Part shown: piece after piece, positions 8,554-16,545 of the stretch
Layout: the number at the start of each line of letters is the position of its first letter
How positions within the stretch are numbered: the first letter of the stretch is position 1
From: Cyclobacterium salsum
Lineage (GTDB): Bacteria; Bacteroidota; Bacteroidia; Cytophagales; Cyclobacteriaceae
Direction: 5' to 3'
NCBI RefSeq assembly: GCF_010119245.1
Contig: NZ_WNKG01000014.1
Location: forward strand, 1 to 64,000
DNA: 64,000 nucleotides
The notes under the pieces: generated by a model
Databases searched by the model: none
What the model was told of the DNA's origin: nothing
The model's input: the letters and a program-made list of their open reading frames with translations, nothing else
Translations under genes and position numbers: made by a program

Positions 8554-9426
8554 TCAAAAGGCCGGTCCGTAGACCTTTGCTCCATTTACCGGAACCTTAC
8601 CGATAAAAACACTTCCGCTTTGTGGGTACCGCTGTATCTTTTCGGCGGAGAGGTTTTCGCGGGCGGTGGTGATAAGTAGTTCGTCGTTGTCTGGTCCTGA
8701 GAAGGCGCAGGAGGTGACGTGAGGGGCGGGAACGTCGACTTTGTCCAGTTGCAGGCCGGTATTGGGGTCCCAGCAGTACACGCCAAATCCTCCGTAATGG
8801 GCCACCCAGAGCTTGCCGTTTTGATCCATGCACATGCCATCCGGCGTGCCCAGTTCCTCCGGTATGGTCACGGCTACCCGGTTAAAACTGATAAAGCCCT
8901 TCTCCAGATCGAAGTCAAAGGCTTGTATCTTTCGGGTGGGGCTGTCAATATAGTATAGGGTGCGCTCGTCCAGGGACCAGCAGATGCCGTTGGAGATGCT
9001 AACCAAATCGATGACCTTCTTTGGAGCCAGCTCCTTATCCACCAGGTACAGCGAACCTACATTCTTGGTGAATTTGGAGCTCATGGTGCCGGCCCATAGC
9101 CTGCCTTTGCTATCACAGGCACCGTCGTTCCAGCGGTTGTCCGGCTTATCTTGCTCCACTTCGCATAACCAGTCAAGCTGCTCCGAATCCGGGTCAAATT
9201 TGGCCAGTTTCCGGTCCAGCGCCAGCAGGTATTGGCCGTTTCCGTCGGGAATGACCATGGTCAAGCGATGGGGAAAGCTCCATTTTTCGGGGCTGGTATC
9301 TCCCCTTTTCAGGCGGTACAGGTTTCCGTTTTCGATATCCACCCAGAGGTACCGGCCTTCCGTCGGCTCCCAAACGGGGCTTTCGGCCAGTACACAGCGG
9401 GAATCAAAGAGTAGTGTTGCTTTCAT
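8554..9426 (-). CDS. SMP-30/gluconolactonase family lactonase
   Basis: A 290-residue six-bladed beta-propeller enzyme of the SMP-30/regucalcin/gluconolactonase family, which uses a divalent metal to hydrolyse sugar lactones to aldonic acids. Expected metal and active-site segments are present: AESPVWEP near the N-terminus, RWNDGACDSKGRLWAG (about 106-121), SNGICWS (about 146) and a late GTPDGMCMD (about 195). The ATG at 9426 was preferred to a GTG eight codons upstream because family members start close to the LAESPVW segment. There is no signal peptide, so it is cytoplasmic. It is the last gene of the minus-strand catabolic operon, after a 244-bp gap that holds a hairpin repeat. Confidence 0.9.
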   Translation of the reverse strand: MKATLLFDSRCVLAESPVWEPTEGRYLWVDIENGNLYRLKRGDTSPEKWSFPHRLTMVIPDGNGQYLLALDRKLAKFDPDSEQLDWLCEVEQDKPDNRWNDGACDSKGRLWAGTMSSKFTKNVGSLYLVDKELAPKKVIDLVSISNGICWSLDERTLYYIDSPTRKIQAFDFDLEKGFISFNRVAVTIPEELGTPDGMCMDQNGKLWVAHYGGFGVYCWDPNTGLQLDKVDVPAPHVTSCAFSGPDNDELLITTARENLSAEKIQRYPQSGSVFIGKVPVNGAKVYGPAF

Positions 9427-9551
9427 CTGTTTATCGTTTTTGTTCAGCACTCATAACTTTTCCGGCACCTAAGGTTGAGGAAGCCTGTACCAAACTTGAT
9501 TTGGAATAAGCTTAAAGGAAGCTATATACGGCTCCCCTTGACAAGTAAGGG

Positions 9552-9597
9552 TTTCACGCGGCGAGCGCTGCGGATTCGCGGCGAGCGCGGCGTGAAA
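9552..9597. repeat. Hairpin repeat with internal direct repeats
   Basis: TTTCACGC (9552-9559) and GCGTGAAA (9590-9597) are perfect inverted ends. Between them GCGGCGAGCGC occurs twice as a direct repeat (9558-9568 and 9578-9588). It lies between the isomerase gene and the SMP-30 lactonase gene and could be an intergenic REP element or a processing or attenuation site within the transcript. Confidence 0.55.
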
Positions 9598-9670
9598 GCA
9601 TCCTTTATTATTCAAGGCCCTCATTTTTCCCAATTTACCTCAAACTTGCGGTCGACTGGGAGGCACAAAA

Positions 9671-10564
9671 TCAGGCTTGTTCGGGCCAGTAGGTGGCGAG
9701 CTTTTTCTTTAGAAATGCCACGCTTCTTTCCAATTGATCCATGCCGTCCACGCCGTCCTCGATGCTGACCCAGCCGTCGAATCCCACACGCTTCAGTTCG
9801 GTAAAGATGGCATCGTAGTCGTTCAGTCCTTTGCCAATCTCCCCATGACTCAATCGTTTGGCATAGCCCACGGCCCCGCCTTCTTCTTTTTTCAGGTCGT
9901 CGATGGTGCCGTATTTCAGGAAACGGTCGCTGGCATGCATGGTGACCACCCGATCCGACACCCGATGGAGCAGTTCCAGGGGATCCTCGCCGGCCAGAAA
10001 GGTATTGCTGGGATCGTAATTGACCCCAAAATGGGAATGCTGTATGCTGTCTACCAGTTGGCAGAATACCTCCATTTTCTGGGCAAATTCCGGATAGGTC
10101 CAGAAATCGTCCTTGTAATGGTTTTCCAGAATCAGGGTAATTCCCCGCTCTTCGGCATAGGGAATACAACTCATGATGGCATCGGCCGCCAGTTTTACGC
10201 CCTCATCCAGGCTTAGTTCGGGTCGTTTTTGCCCGGAAAGTACCCGGCAATAACTACCGCCCAGGGCATGGGTCATGTCGATCCAGTGTTTTTGTTTGGC
10301 AATTTCCTTTTCCCGAAAGGCGGCATCCGGATGGGTAAAATCCGGGGAACAGCACATCATGGGAATTACTTTTCCGGTATCTTCCACCCGGGCCTTGAAT
10401 TCGGGCCAGCGGGAGCGGTCCTCCATTTCCAGAAAACCCGCGTACCACTCCAGACCGTCTATGTCCAGGGTACTGGCGAGCTGGATCCATTCTTCCAGTT
10501 TCATGGTTCCGTCCTTGCACAGGGCTTGCATGTAGGCTTTGGGAAATGCGGCTAATTTTGGCAT
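9671..10564 (-). CDS. Sugar phosphate isomerase/epimerase-like TIM barrel
   Basis: A 297-residue member of the xylose isomerase-like/AP endonuclease 2 TIM-barrel superfamily, which includes ketose 3-epimerases, inosose dehydratase-like enzymes and related isomerases. The usual metal ligands can be placed: Glu in TLILENHY (about residue 150), Asp in GVNYDPSN (about 188), His in VVTMHASD (about 215) and Glu in WVSIEDG (about 270). No signal peptide. It lies 18 bp after the SDR gene within the minus-strand operon, so it probably isomerises or epimerises an intermediate made by the two dehydrogenases. The exact substrate cannot be read from the sequence. Confidence 0.85.
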   Translation of the reverse strand: MPKLAAFPKAYMQALCKDGTMKLEEWIQLASTLDIDGLEWYAGFLEMEDRSRWPEFKARVEDTGKVIPMMCCSPDFTHPDAAFREKEIAKQKHWIDMTHALGGSYCRVLSGQKRPELSLDEGVKLAADAIMSCIPYAEERGITLILENHYKDDFWTYPEFAQKMEVFCQLVDSIQHSHFGVNYDPSNTFLAGEDPLELLHRVSDRVVTMHASDRFLKYGTIDDLKKEEGGAVGYAKRLSHGEIGKGLNDYDAIFTELKRVGFDGWVSIEDGVDGMDQLERSVAFLKKKLATYWPEQA

Positions 10565-10582
10565 AATCTATTGGTTGAAAAA

Positions 10583-11374
10583 TTAATGAATGGTACTTGC
10601 ATCTTTGGGGGCATTGCGGCCAATCAGGGGGTACTGTTCCAGTTCCATCACCTGTCCGCTCACGGGTCCGCACTCGTCGGAGAGCCAGAAGATAGCGGCG
10701 GCGGCAATTTCTTCCGGAGCAATGATTCGCCCGGCCGGGGCGTACATTTTGGGAAGGTCTTCGTACCAGGTATCCGAAAGGCCGTGTTCCTTTTTCCGTT
10801 GCTTTTCGGTCTCCGTAAGCACCCAACCTGGGTTGATCTGATTGACGCGGACACTCTTATCCCGAAAAAGGCTGTCGCCCAGGTTTCGGGTCATGGTCAT
10901 CAGCGCGCCTTTGGACATGCTGTAGGCCAATAGGTTGGGTTCGCCGCTCCAGGCATTGACGGAACCGATGTTCAATACATTGCCCTTGTTGGCGGATAAT
11001 TCCGGCAAGGCGGCTTTGATCAGCAAAAGCGGGGCGATGGAATTAATGGCCAGCACTTTCTCCAGAAAGGCCCGGTCCACGCGTTCCAAATCGGAGGACA
11101 CCACCCAGGCAGCATTGTTGACTACAGCATCCAATTTTCCAAAACGCTCTTTGGCCAGGGCCACCAGGCGCTCCGCGCAGCCTTCTTCTTGCAGGTCTTC
11201 CACATGCAAAACGGCCTGCTCCGCTCCTATTTGTTGCATTACCGCTTCTCCCCAATCCTTTTCCAACCCGTGTAGCACCACCTTGGCGCCTTCGGCTGCA
11301 CAGCGAAGGGCGATGGCCTTGCCGATGCCCGTGGTGCTGCCGGTGACGATGATTACTTTTCCTTTTAGTCGCAT
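10583..11374 (-). CDS. SDR family NAD(P)-dependent oxidoreductase
   Basis: A 263-residue classical short-chain dehydrogenase. The cofactor loop is TGSTTGIGKAIA (residues 11-22), the NNAAW motif lies near residue 86, and the catalytic residues are Ser in LNIGSVNAW and Tyr/Lys in AYSMSKGA (about 150). A later NPGWV is typical of the family. Such enzymes oxidise or reduce a secondary alcohol on sugars, polyols or sugar acids. It begins 2 bp after the stop of the alcohol dehydrogenase gene, so the two are very probably translated together and may act in succession. The cofactor preference is not determined here. Confidence 0.9.
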   Translation of the reverse strand: MRLKGKVIIVTGSTTGIGKAIALRCAAEGAKVVLHGLEKDWGEAVMQQIGAEQAVLHVEDLQEEGCAERLVALAKERFGKLDAVVNNAAWVVSSDLERVDRAFLEKVLAINSIAPLLLIKAALPELSANKGNVLNIGSVNAWSGEPNLLAYSMSKGALMTMTRNLGDSLFRDKSVRVNQINPGWVLTETEKQRKKEHGLSDTWYEDLPKMYAPAGRIIAPEEIAAAAIFWLSDECGPVSGQVMELEQYPLIGRNAPKDASTIH

Positions 11375-11376
11375 GA

Positions 11377-12402
11377 TCAGACGGGTTTGAGTACGCTTTT
11401 TACCACTTCTCCATGATGCATTTTCTCAAAGGCTTCCAGCCAGGAGGTAACAGGCCATACGCCTCCGATAATGGGTTTGACATCCAGCATGCCGGAACCC
11501 ATCATGCCGATAACTTTTTCCCAGATGGGCCAGTTGTGGCTGAAACTACCCTGAAGGCGGACGTTTTTCTGAACGATCGGATCCAGGGAAAAATTACAGG
11601 GCTGCGGTCCCCAGCCCACTTTGGTAATTTGCCCGTTGGGGCGCACCAGGTCCATGGCGATTTTCAGGGTGGCGCTTGCTCCTGCCGCATCCACAATCAG
11701 GTCGGCACCCAGGCCGTCCCGGGATTTGGCCCAGTCGGTAGCGTCTCCGATAATGCCTTCGCAGCCGTAGCCTTTGGCAATTTCCAACCGGCCCTTATCT
11801 GCTTCCAGCCCCAGAACGGCCACCTCAGCGCCGTTTAAGCGGGCCATGACGGCGCAAAGCATGCCAATAGTGCCCGGTCCGATGACGACCACCCGGTCGC
11901 CAGGCCGGATATTGGAGTTCATTACCACGGAGTTGTAGGCCACGCAACAAGGCTCGGTCAGGCAGGCTTCCTCAAAAGGCACCTGCTCCGGAACCCGGTG
12001 CAGGCAGCGGGCCGGAACCTTAACAAAGCGGGTCATGGCCCCATTCACCCCGTAGCCAAAGCCTTTTCGGGTGGGGTCCAGGTTGTACAGCCCGACGCGG
12101 CTCATGGGATTCAGAGGGTCGATCACGGCGGCAGTTTCACTCACCACCCGGTCCCCGGTCTTCCATCCCTCCACCCGCGGCCCGATCTCCAGGATCTTAC
12201 CGCCAAACTCGTGTCCCAGTACCACCGGGTAGTTCACCGGCCAACTGTGATCCGAGGTCCATTGGTGCAGGTCACTGCCACAAACACCCACGTTGGCCAC
12301 TTCCAACAATACTTCGTCCTCTCCTATTTCGGGTTGTTCGATTTCACGAACTTCTACAGAGCCTTTGGCTTCTGCATAGTTTACTACTGCTGCTGATTTC
12401 AT
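11377..12402 (-). CDS. Zinc-type alcohol dehydrogenase (MDR family), sugar/polyol type
   Basis: A 341-residue medium-chain dehydrogenase related to sorbitol and threonine dehydrogenases. Seen: VGVCGSDLHQW with the catalytic zinc Cys (about residue 40), the GHEFGG motif (about 64), GDRVV, and the Rossmann turn VIGPGTIGMLCA (about 173-184). The four-cysteine loop that binds structural zinc in many relatives is absent; the region after GDRVV carries no cluster of cysteines. It starts 14 bp downstream of the HUMPS-family gene and ends 2 bp before the SDR gene, so it belongs to the catabolic operon. It probably oxidises a sugar, polyol or sugar acid. Confidence 0.9.
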   Translation of the reverse strand: MKSAAVVNYAEAKGSVEVREIEQPEIGEDEVLLEVANVGVCGSDLHQWTSDHSWPVNYPVVLGHEFGGKILEIGPRVEGWKTGDRVVSETAAVIDPLNPMSRVGLYNLDPTRKGFGYGVNGAMTRFVKVPARCLHRVPEQVPFEEACLTEPCCVAYNSVVMNSNIRPGDRVVVIGPGTIGMLCAVMARLNGAEVAVLGLEADKGRLEIAKGYGCEGIIGDATDWAKSRDGLGADLIVDAAGASATLKIAMDLVRPNGQITKVGWGPQPCNFSLDPIVQKNVRLQGSFSHNWPIWEKVIGMMGSGMLDVKPIIGGVWPVTSWLEAFEKMHHGEVVKSVLKPV

Positions 12403-12416
12403 GTACCTGTTGTTTT

Positions 12417-13121
12417 TTAGTTAGATATATCCACATCCCCATGGGCATGTACTGCATCGCAGATTTTGCGCAGGGAAGCTTCCAGATCTCCGTCGGCAGT
12501 TTTAAACGCATCTGCATCGATGGTCAGGGGTGCGCCCAGCACTACCAGCGGAGCGCCATAGGTAGGGGTGGAAATGGCCTGCTCCAGGCTTAGTCCGCCC
12601 ACCGCCTGCACGGGAATGCTGACGGCGTTTACCACTTCTCTAAGCTGATCCAGGGGGCTGGGCATGCGTAGGCCCTTTGCGGCAATTCCTCTTCTTTCGT
12701 CATAACCGATATGGTGAACGATAAAATCACAGCCCAAATCTTCCAGGAATTTGGCTCCGGCCACCATATCCGGGCAACCCAGGTTGTCCCCCATCACCTT
12801 TACCCCATGATCTTTCCCTGCCTGCACCACGCATTTGATGGTTTCTTCGTGGGCACGGGCCATGACCACCACGTGGGTGGCACCGGCCTTTGCCATCATT
12901 TCTGCTTCCAGGTAGCCCCCATCCATGGTTTTCAAATCGGCTACAATGGGTGTATCGGGGAAGGCTTCGCGTAATTTACGGACTCCATGCAGGCCTTCGG
13001 CCAGTATCAAAGGTGTTCCGGCTTCCAGCCAGTCTACGCCGGCACGCATGGCCATAGCCGCTGTTTCCAGCGCTTCTTCAATATTCGTTAAATCTAAACT
13101 GATCTGAACAATTGGTTTCAT
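12417..13121 (-). CDS. HUMPS-family protein (hexulose-6-phosphate synthase / KGPDC-like)
   Basis: A 234-residue TIM barrel of the orotidine-5'-phosphate decarboxylase suprafamily. The signature IVADLKTMDGG (about residues 59-69) has the D-x-K-x-x-D metal and catalytic set shared by 3-hexulose-6-phosphate synthase and 3-keto-L-gulonate-6-phosphate decarboxylase, and the Thr-Met wording is closer to the synthase. The C-terminal half has the phosphate-gripping GGLSLE and VLGAPLT segments. First gene of a five-gene minus-strand operon. No 6-phospho-3-hexuloisomerase and no sugar kinase are next to it, so formaldehyde fixation by the classic pathway is not supported by context; decarboxylation or aldol cleavage of a sugar-acid derivative is equally possible. 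Confidence 0.85.
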   Translation of the reverse strand: MKPIVQISLDLTNIEEALETAAMAMRAGVDWLEAGTPLILAEGLHGVRKLREAFPDTPIVADLKTMDGGYLEAEMMAKAGATHVVVMARAHEETIKCVVQAGKDHGVKVMGDNLGCPDMVAGAKFLEDLGCDFIVHHIGYDERRGIAAKGLRMPSPLDQLREVVNAVSIPVQAVGGLSLEQAISTPTYGAPLVVLGAPLTIDADAFKTADGDLEASLRKICDAVHAHGDVDISN

Positions 13122-13432
13122 TCGTTTGGGTTATTTATAAAGATATAATTGATTGCTTGTTTGCGTCTGAAGGAAGGATTCCAAATTCAGGCAATTGTTA
13201 ATGGAAAACAGGTATTTTCCGGTAAAAAAAATCAGGGGAATTAGGGAAAGCGTTGGTGCTTATCATGGAAAATGGGGAATTGTTGGTTATTATTCTGTTC
13301 GATTCCAAGTTAACTATTTATATTTAAAGCTCCTTAGGGTTTTCGCAAGTAATACGCTAATCTTTCAGGAATGGACTATTACCGATTTGGGCGAATTCAG
13401 GTACTACTTAAAATCATTAATTTTCGAGGAAC
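13122..13432. other. Divergent intergenic region, probable promoters
   Basis: About 310 bp separate two divergently read units. An AT-rich stretch at 13130-13155 lies just upstream of the HUMPS gene and probably holds its promoter; read leftwards it contains TATCTTTA, one base from a TAnnTTTG box. An 86-codon frame at 13195-13455 has no protein-like character and was not called. Confidence 0.45.
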
Positions 13433-13789
13433 ATGCAGGAAAAGTGGGTTTTTGATTGGCAGGAACAGGATCCTAAAGACAGTTTAAAGGCATCTTTGGA
13501 GTCCTTATTTTCAGAGAAGGCAAAGGAATTGGGGATATTTCTAAGCTATTATACCCGCTCCGAAGGAGCCATCGCCGAGAATGTCCGTCTGCTGGAAATG
13601 GAGGAGCCCCTATCCCCACAGGAAGGGTCGCTCTGGCTCGGGTTTCAGAAAGTGCACTACAACGCCTGTCTCAATATCCATGAAACCGATCTGGATAAAA
13701 TACAGGTACGGTATCTAATCGATCCCTCAGTAGGAAAACTAGTCCTCACCGGTCCGTATGTGCCCGAAAGGGAGCCGGACGAGCTCTGA
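13433..13789 (+). CDS. Conserved-looking hypothetical protein
   Basis: A 118-residue soluble protein (MQEKWVFDWQEQDPKDSLK at the start) with mixed alpha/beta character and an acidic C-terminus ending EREPDEL. No signal peptide, membrane segment or known motif was found. It ends 8 bp before the geranylgeranyl reductase-like gene on the same strand, so the two are probably co-transcribed, and it may assist or accompany that enzyme. The family is not recognised. Confidence 0.65.
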   Translation: MQEKWVFDWQEQDPKDSLKASLESLFSEKAKELGIFLSYYTRSEGAIAENVRLLEMEEPLSPQEGSLWLGFQKVHYNACLNIHETDLDKIQVRYLIDPSVGKLVLTGPYVPEREPDEL

Positions 13790-13797
13790 TTCAGCCC

Positions 13798-14940
13798 ATG
13801 AATGCATACGACATTGCCGTAATCGGCACGGGACCGGCCGGTGCCATGGCGGCCTACACCGCCGCCGCTGCAAACAAACGCGTCCTCCTGATCGAAAAAG
13901 AACAACTCCCTCGCTACAAAACCTGCGGAGGAGGCCTGGTATTCCGGGGAAAAAGCCGCTTACCCTTTTCAATAGAAGCCACGATAGAAAAGGAATGCCG
14001 GGAAATCGAAGTCTATTTTGAAGGTTCCAAGCGGTATTTTTCCGCGCGAAGAGAGGAACCGATTATCAGCATGGTAATGCGAGATTCCTTCGATTCCCTG
14101 CTGGTGACAAAAGCCCGGGAAAAAGGCGCGGAATTGTTGGAACAGTGTACCCTTCAAGGGTTGACGCAGGAAGAAAACGGGGTTTTGTTGCAGACGTCAA
14201 TGGGGGAAATCAAGGCCACATATGTAATCGCTGCGGATGGAGCCCTTAGTCCTACCGCCAAATTGGCCGGATGGGAAGAAAGCAGAAAGCTTATTCCGGC
14301 GCTGGAATACGAAGTAACAGTGAATCCGGAAGATTTTGAGCGACTGTCCCGAACCACTCGCTTTGACGTGGATGCGGTACCCTATGGCTATGCCTGGTGT
14401 TTTCCCAAAAAGAACCATTTGTCCCTGGGAGTCTGCAGCCTCAAAAAGCAGAAAATAAATCTAAAAGAATACTATCAGGCCTATCTGAAAAAACTACAGA
14501 TTAACGAGCTGCTTTCCGCTTCCGCGCATGGCTTCCAGATTCCGATTGCCCCCAGAACAACAGGCTTTTCCAAGGGCCGGGTTTTTCTGGCAGGAGATGC
14601 GGCAGGATTTGCAGACCCGTTGACCGCCGAAGGCATTTCCAATGCCTTGTATTCCGGGGAATTGGCCGCCAAGGCCCTTATAGAAAGTGGTGAATCAAGC
14701 GTTGCTGCCGGGCAGACCTATCAGGCTTTGCTGGAAGAAAGACTGCTTTCAGAGTTGAAAACATCCAGTTTGATGGCCTGGATATTTTATGCCCAGCCAT
14801 CGATGCGGAATCTGCTAATTCAGAAATACGGGCAGCGAGGTTGCGAACTGCTGACGGATCTGTTTATGGGAAAGAAAGCCTTTCCTGATAATCTAAAGCA
14901 GCGGTTAAGAGAAAAAATACCGTTGCTGAGGTTTAGTTGA
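13798..14940 (+). CDS. Geranylgeranyl reductase-family FAD oxidoreductase
   Basis: A 380-residue flavoprotein of the geranylgeranyl reductase/squalene-epoxidase-like group. The FAD dinucleotide-binding turn GTGPAGAMAAYTAA lies at residues 10-23, the KTCGGGL segment that is typical of the family near 41-47, and the second FAD motif FLAGDAAGFADPLTAEG near 263-279. Members reduce prenyl double bonds (chlorophyll, archaeal lipids, menaquinone side chains) or act on other lipids; in a non-photosynthetic Bacteroidota cell the substrate is open. It begins 8 bp after the small hypothetical gene. It ends 65 bp before the convergent symporter gene. Confidence 0.88.
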   Translation: MNAYDIAVIGTGPAGAMAAYTAAAANKRVLLIEKEQLPRYKTCGGGLVFRGKSRLPFSIEATIEKECREIEVYFEGSKRYFSARREEPIISMVMRDSFDSLLVTKAREKGAELLEQCTLQGLTQEENGVLLQTSMGEIKATYVIAADGALSPTAKLAGWEESRKLIPALEYEVTVNPEDFERLSRTTRFDVDAVPYGYAWCFPKKNHLSLGVCSLKKQKINLKEYYQAYLKKLQINELLSASAHGFQIPIAPRTTGFSKGRVFLAGDAAGFADPLTAEGISNALYSGELAAKALIESGESSVAAGQTYQALLEERLLSELKTSSLMAWIFYAQPSMRNLLIQKYGQRGCELLTDLFMGKKAFPDNLKQRLREKIPLLRFS

Positions 14941-15005
14941 GAAAATTGAATCCCGTTTTACCGCCCAGCTCCCTCTTAAAGCAGGATAAAGCCAGGTTGA
15001 ATGAC

Positions 15006-16472
15006 TTATTCCTGGGCGATGTCTTCCAGCATTTGCTTTACTTTATCAGGAACCGTATCCCTCTGCAGAAATCCTACAAAAATATAGGTAACCGCTGAGC
15101 TGAGTACAGGCAAACTTACTTCCAGGGCCAGGCTATTTAATTCCACGTTTTTGGTGATCACAAAGGCCAGCAGCCCCACCAGAATGGATCCAATAGCAGC
15201 TTTGGGTCCGCAGGATTTGAACCAGGGAATCAAACCAAAGAGCATGGGAATGGCAATGGGTCCCACCAATGCGCCAAACCAACTGATAATCAGTCCCAAT
15301 ACGCCACCAAAGCGCTCAAACTGCAAGGCAATCACGATGGTCCCCAGAGTAAACAGGAAAGTGGTAATCCTTGCAGTGGTGAGGGAGGTGGTTTCCTTTC
15401 TGAATTTTTTATTGACCGCAGGTAAAATATCCCGGGAAATGACTGCTGAGATCGTATTGATATCGGAGGAGGTCATGGACATGGTGTTGGCAAATAAAGA
15501 AGCGATCACCAGGCCTATCAATCCTATGGGAAGGAGTTCCATGGTAAGGATACCATAGGACTGGGTGGGGTCTTCCATATTGGGCAGGAGCACGGGCGCG
15601 GCCCACATGGGAAAAAACAGGATTAGGGGCCAAACCAGGTACAGGGCTCCGGAGAGCCAGGCGGCTTTCGATGCCTGTTGTTCCGTTGGGGAGGAAATAT
15701 AGCGCGTGGCCAGGTTCCACTGTCCGCCGTTGTAGGAAAGGAAGTTGATAAACAAAAAGGCCAGGGCAAAACCAACCGTATAGGGATCGTTAAAGGCCTG
15801 ACTATTTCCCTCGGGAAGTTGATCCCAAACGGTAAATATAGCATCCACTCCACCCAATTTCTGAAGGACCACCACAAACATGACCAGTCCGGCGATTATC
15901 TGTACGACAAATTGCGCAAAATCGGTAATAATTACTGCCCACAGTCCTCCAAAGGTGATGTACAGCAGGGAAATACCTCCGGATATAAGAATTCCCCAAG
16001 TCAGGGAAATGCCGGTAAAGACATTTAGCAGAATGGCTATCGCTGCCCATTTGGCGCCGATGTCAAACAATTTCAGAATCACCCCACTCCAGGCCATCAA
16101 CTGCTGGGTGGCCAGGTTGTAACGGGTTTCCAGAAACTCCAAAGGAGATTGGATTTTAAACCGCTTTCTCAGCCGGACCCAGAAGACCGGAAATACCTTG
16201 GCCGAAATCATCACGGTCAAGCCGATCGTAAGTGCCCACCAGATGTATACTGAAAACCCATGCGTATACGCCAGCCCGGCATAGGCTACGAAAACCGCAC
16301 CGCTGTATCCGGAAACATGGTGACTGATTCCTGATAGCCACCAAGGCAGCTTACCACCAGCCACAAAGTAATCTTCTGAATCGGTATTTCTGAAATACGA
16401 CCAGACGCCAATCAACAACATCAATAAAAAAAACAGACCAATCACAATCAGGTCAAGGGTACTCAACTCCAT
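15006..16472 (-). CDS. Sodium:solute symporter (SSS family)
   Basis: A 488-residue inner-membrane transporter with about 13 hydrophobic segments starting at residues 6-25. Family hallmarks include the DYFVAGGKLPWWLSG loop after the first segment, a GGLWAVIITDFAQF segment near residue 190 and the sodium-site-like TMSMTSSDINTISAV stretch near residue 330. SGLT/YidK-type relatives import sugars, sugar acids or related solutes with sodium. It is the last gene of a unit containing two exported Gfo/Idh/MocA oxidoreductases, which suggests that it imports the product or substrate of those enzymes. A terminator-like hairpin lies 24-60 nt upstream of its start. Confidence 0.92.
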   Translation of the reverse strand: MELSTLDLIVIGLFFLLMLLIGVWSYFRNTDSEDYFVAGGKLPWWLSGISHHVSGYSGAVFVAYAGLAYTHGFSVYIWWALTIGLTVMISAKVFPVFWVRLRKRFKIQSPLEFLETRYNLATQQLMAWSGVILKLFDIGAKWAAIAILLNVFTGISLTWGILISGGISLLYITFGGLWAVIITDFAQFVVQIIAGLVMFVVVLQKLGGVDAIFTVWDQLPEGNSQAFNDPYTVGFALAFLFINFLSYNGGQWNLATRYISSPTEQQASKAAWLSGALYLVWPLILFFPMWAAPVLLPNMEDPTQSYGILTMELLPIGLIGLVIASLFANTMSMTSSDINTISAVISRDILPAVNKKFRKETTSLTTARITTFLFTLGTIVIALQFERFGGVLGLIISWFGALVGPIAIPMLFGLIPWFKSCGPKAAIGSILVGLLAFVITKNVELNSLALEVSLPVLSSAVTYIFVGFLQRDTVPDKVKQMLEDIAQE

Positions 16473-16491
16473 AACAGACGATTAAGGTGAA

Positions 16492-16532
16492 GAAAGAAAA
16501 AAGGCCAAACCAGGTTTGTTTGGCCTTTTTGA
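16492..16532 (-). terminator. Intrinsic terminator or attenuator before the symporter gene
   Basis: Read leftwards, AAGGCCAAAC pairs with GTTTGGCCTT across a short loop, followed by TTTTTTCTTT. It lies 14 bp after the first Gfo/Idh/MocA gene and ends only about 20 nt before the symporter start, leaving little room for a separate promoter. Partial read-through is therefore likely. The plus strand also has a T-run after the stem, so it could act in both directions. Confidence 0.75.
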
Positions 16533-16545
16533 GATGTAAGAAAAC

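Noticed and set aside
8286-8585. 99-codon minus-strand frame after the SMP-30 gene
   Set aside because: It overlaps the SMP-30 end in another frame and has no family character.
12417-13121. Classic RuMP formaldehyde pathway
   Set aside because: No 6-phospho-3-hexuloisomerase accompanies the HUMPS-family gene, and the neighbours are sugar dehydrogenases and a lactonase.
13195-13455. 86-codon plus-strand frame in the divergent gap
   Set aside because: It overlaps the start of the next gene in another frame, lies in a promoter region and shows no conserved pattern.
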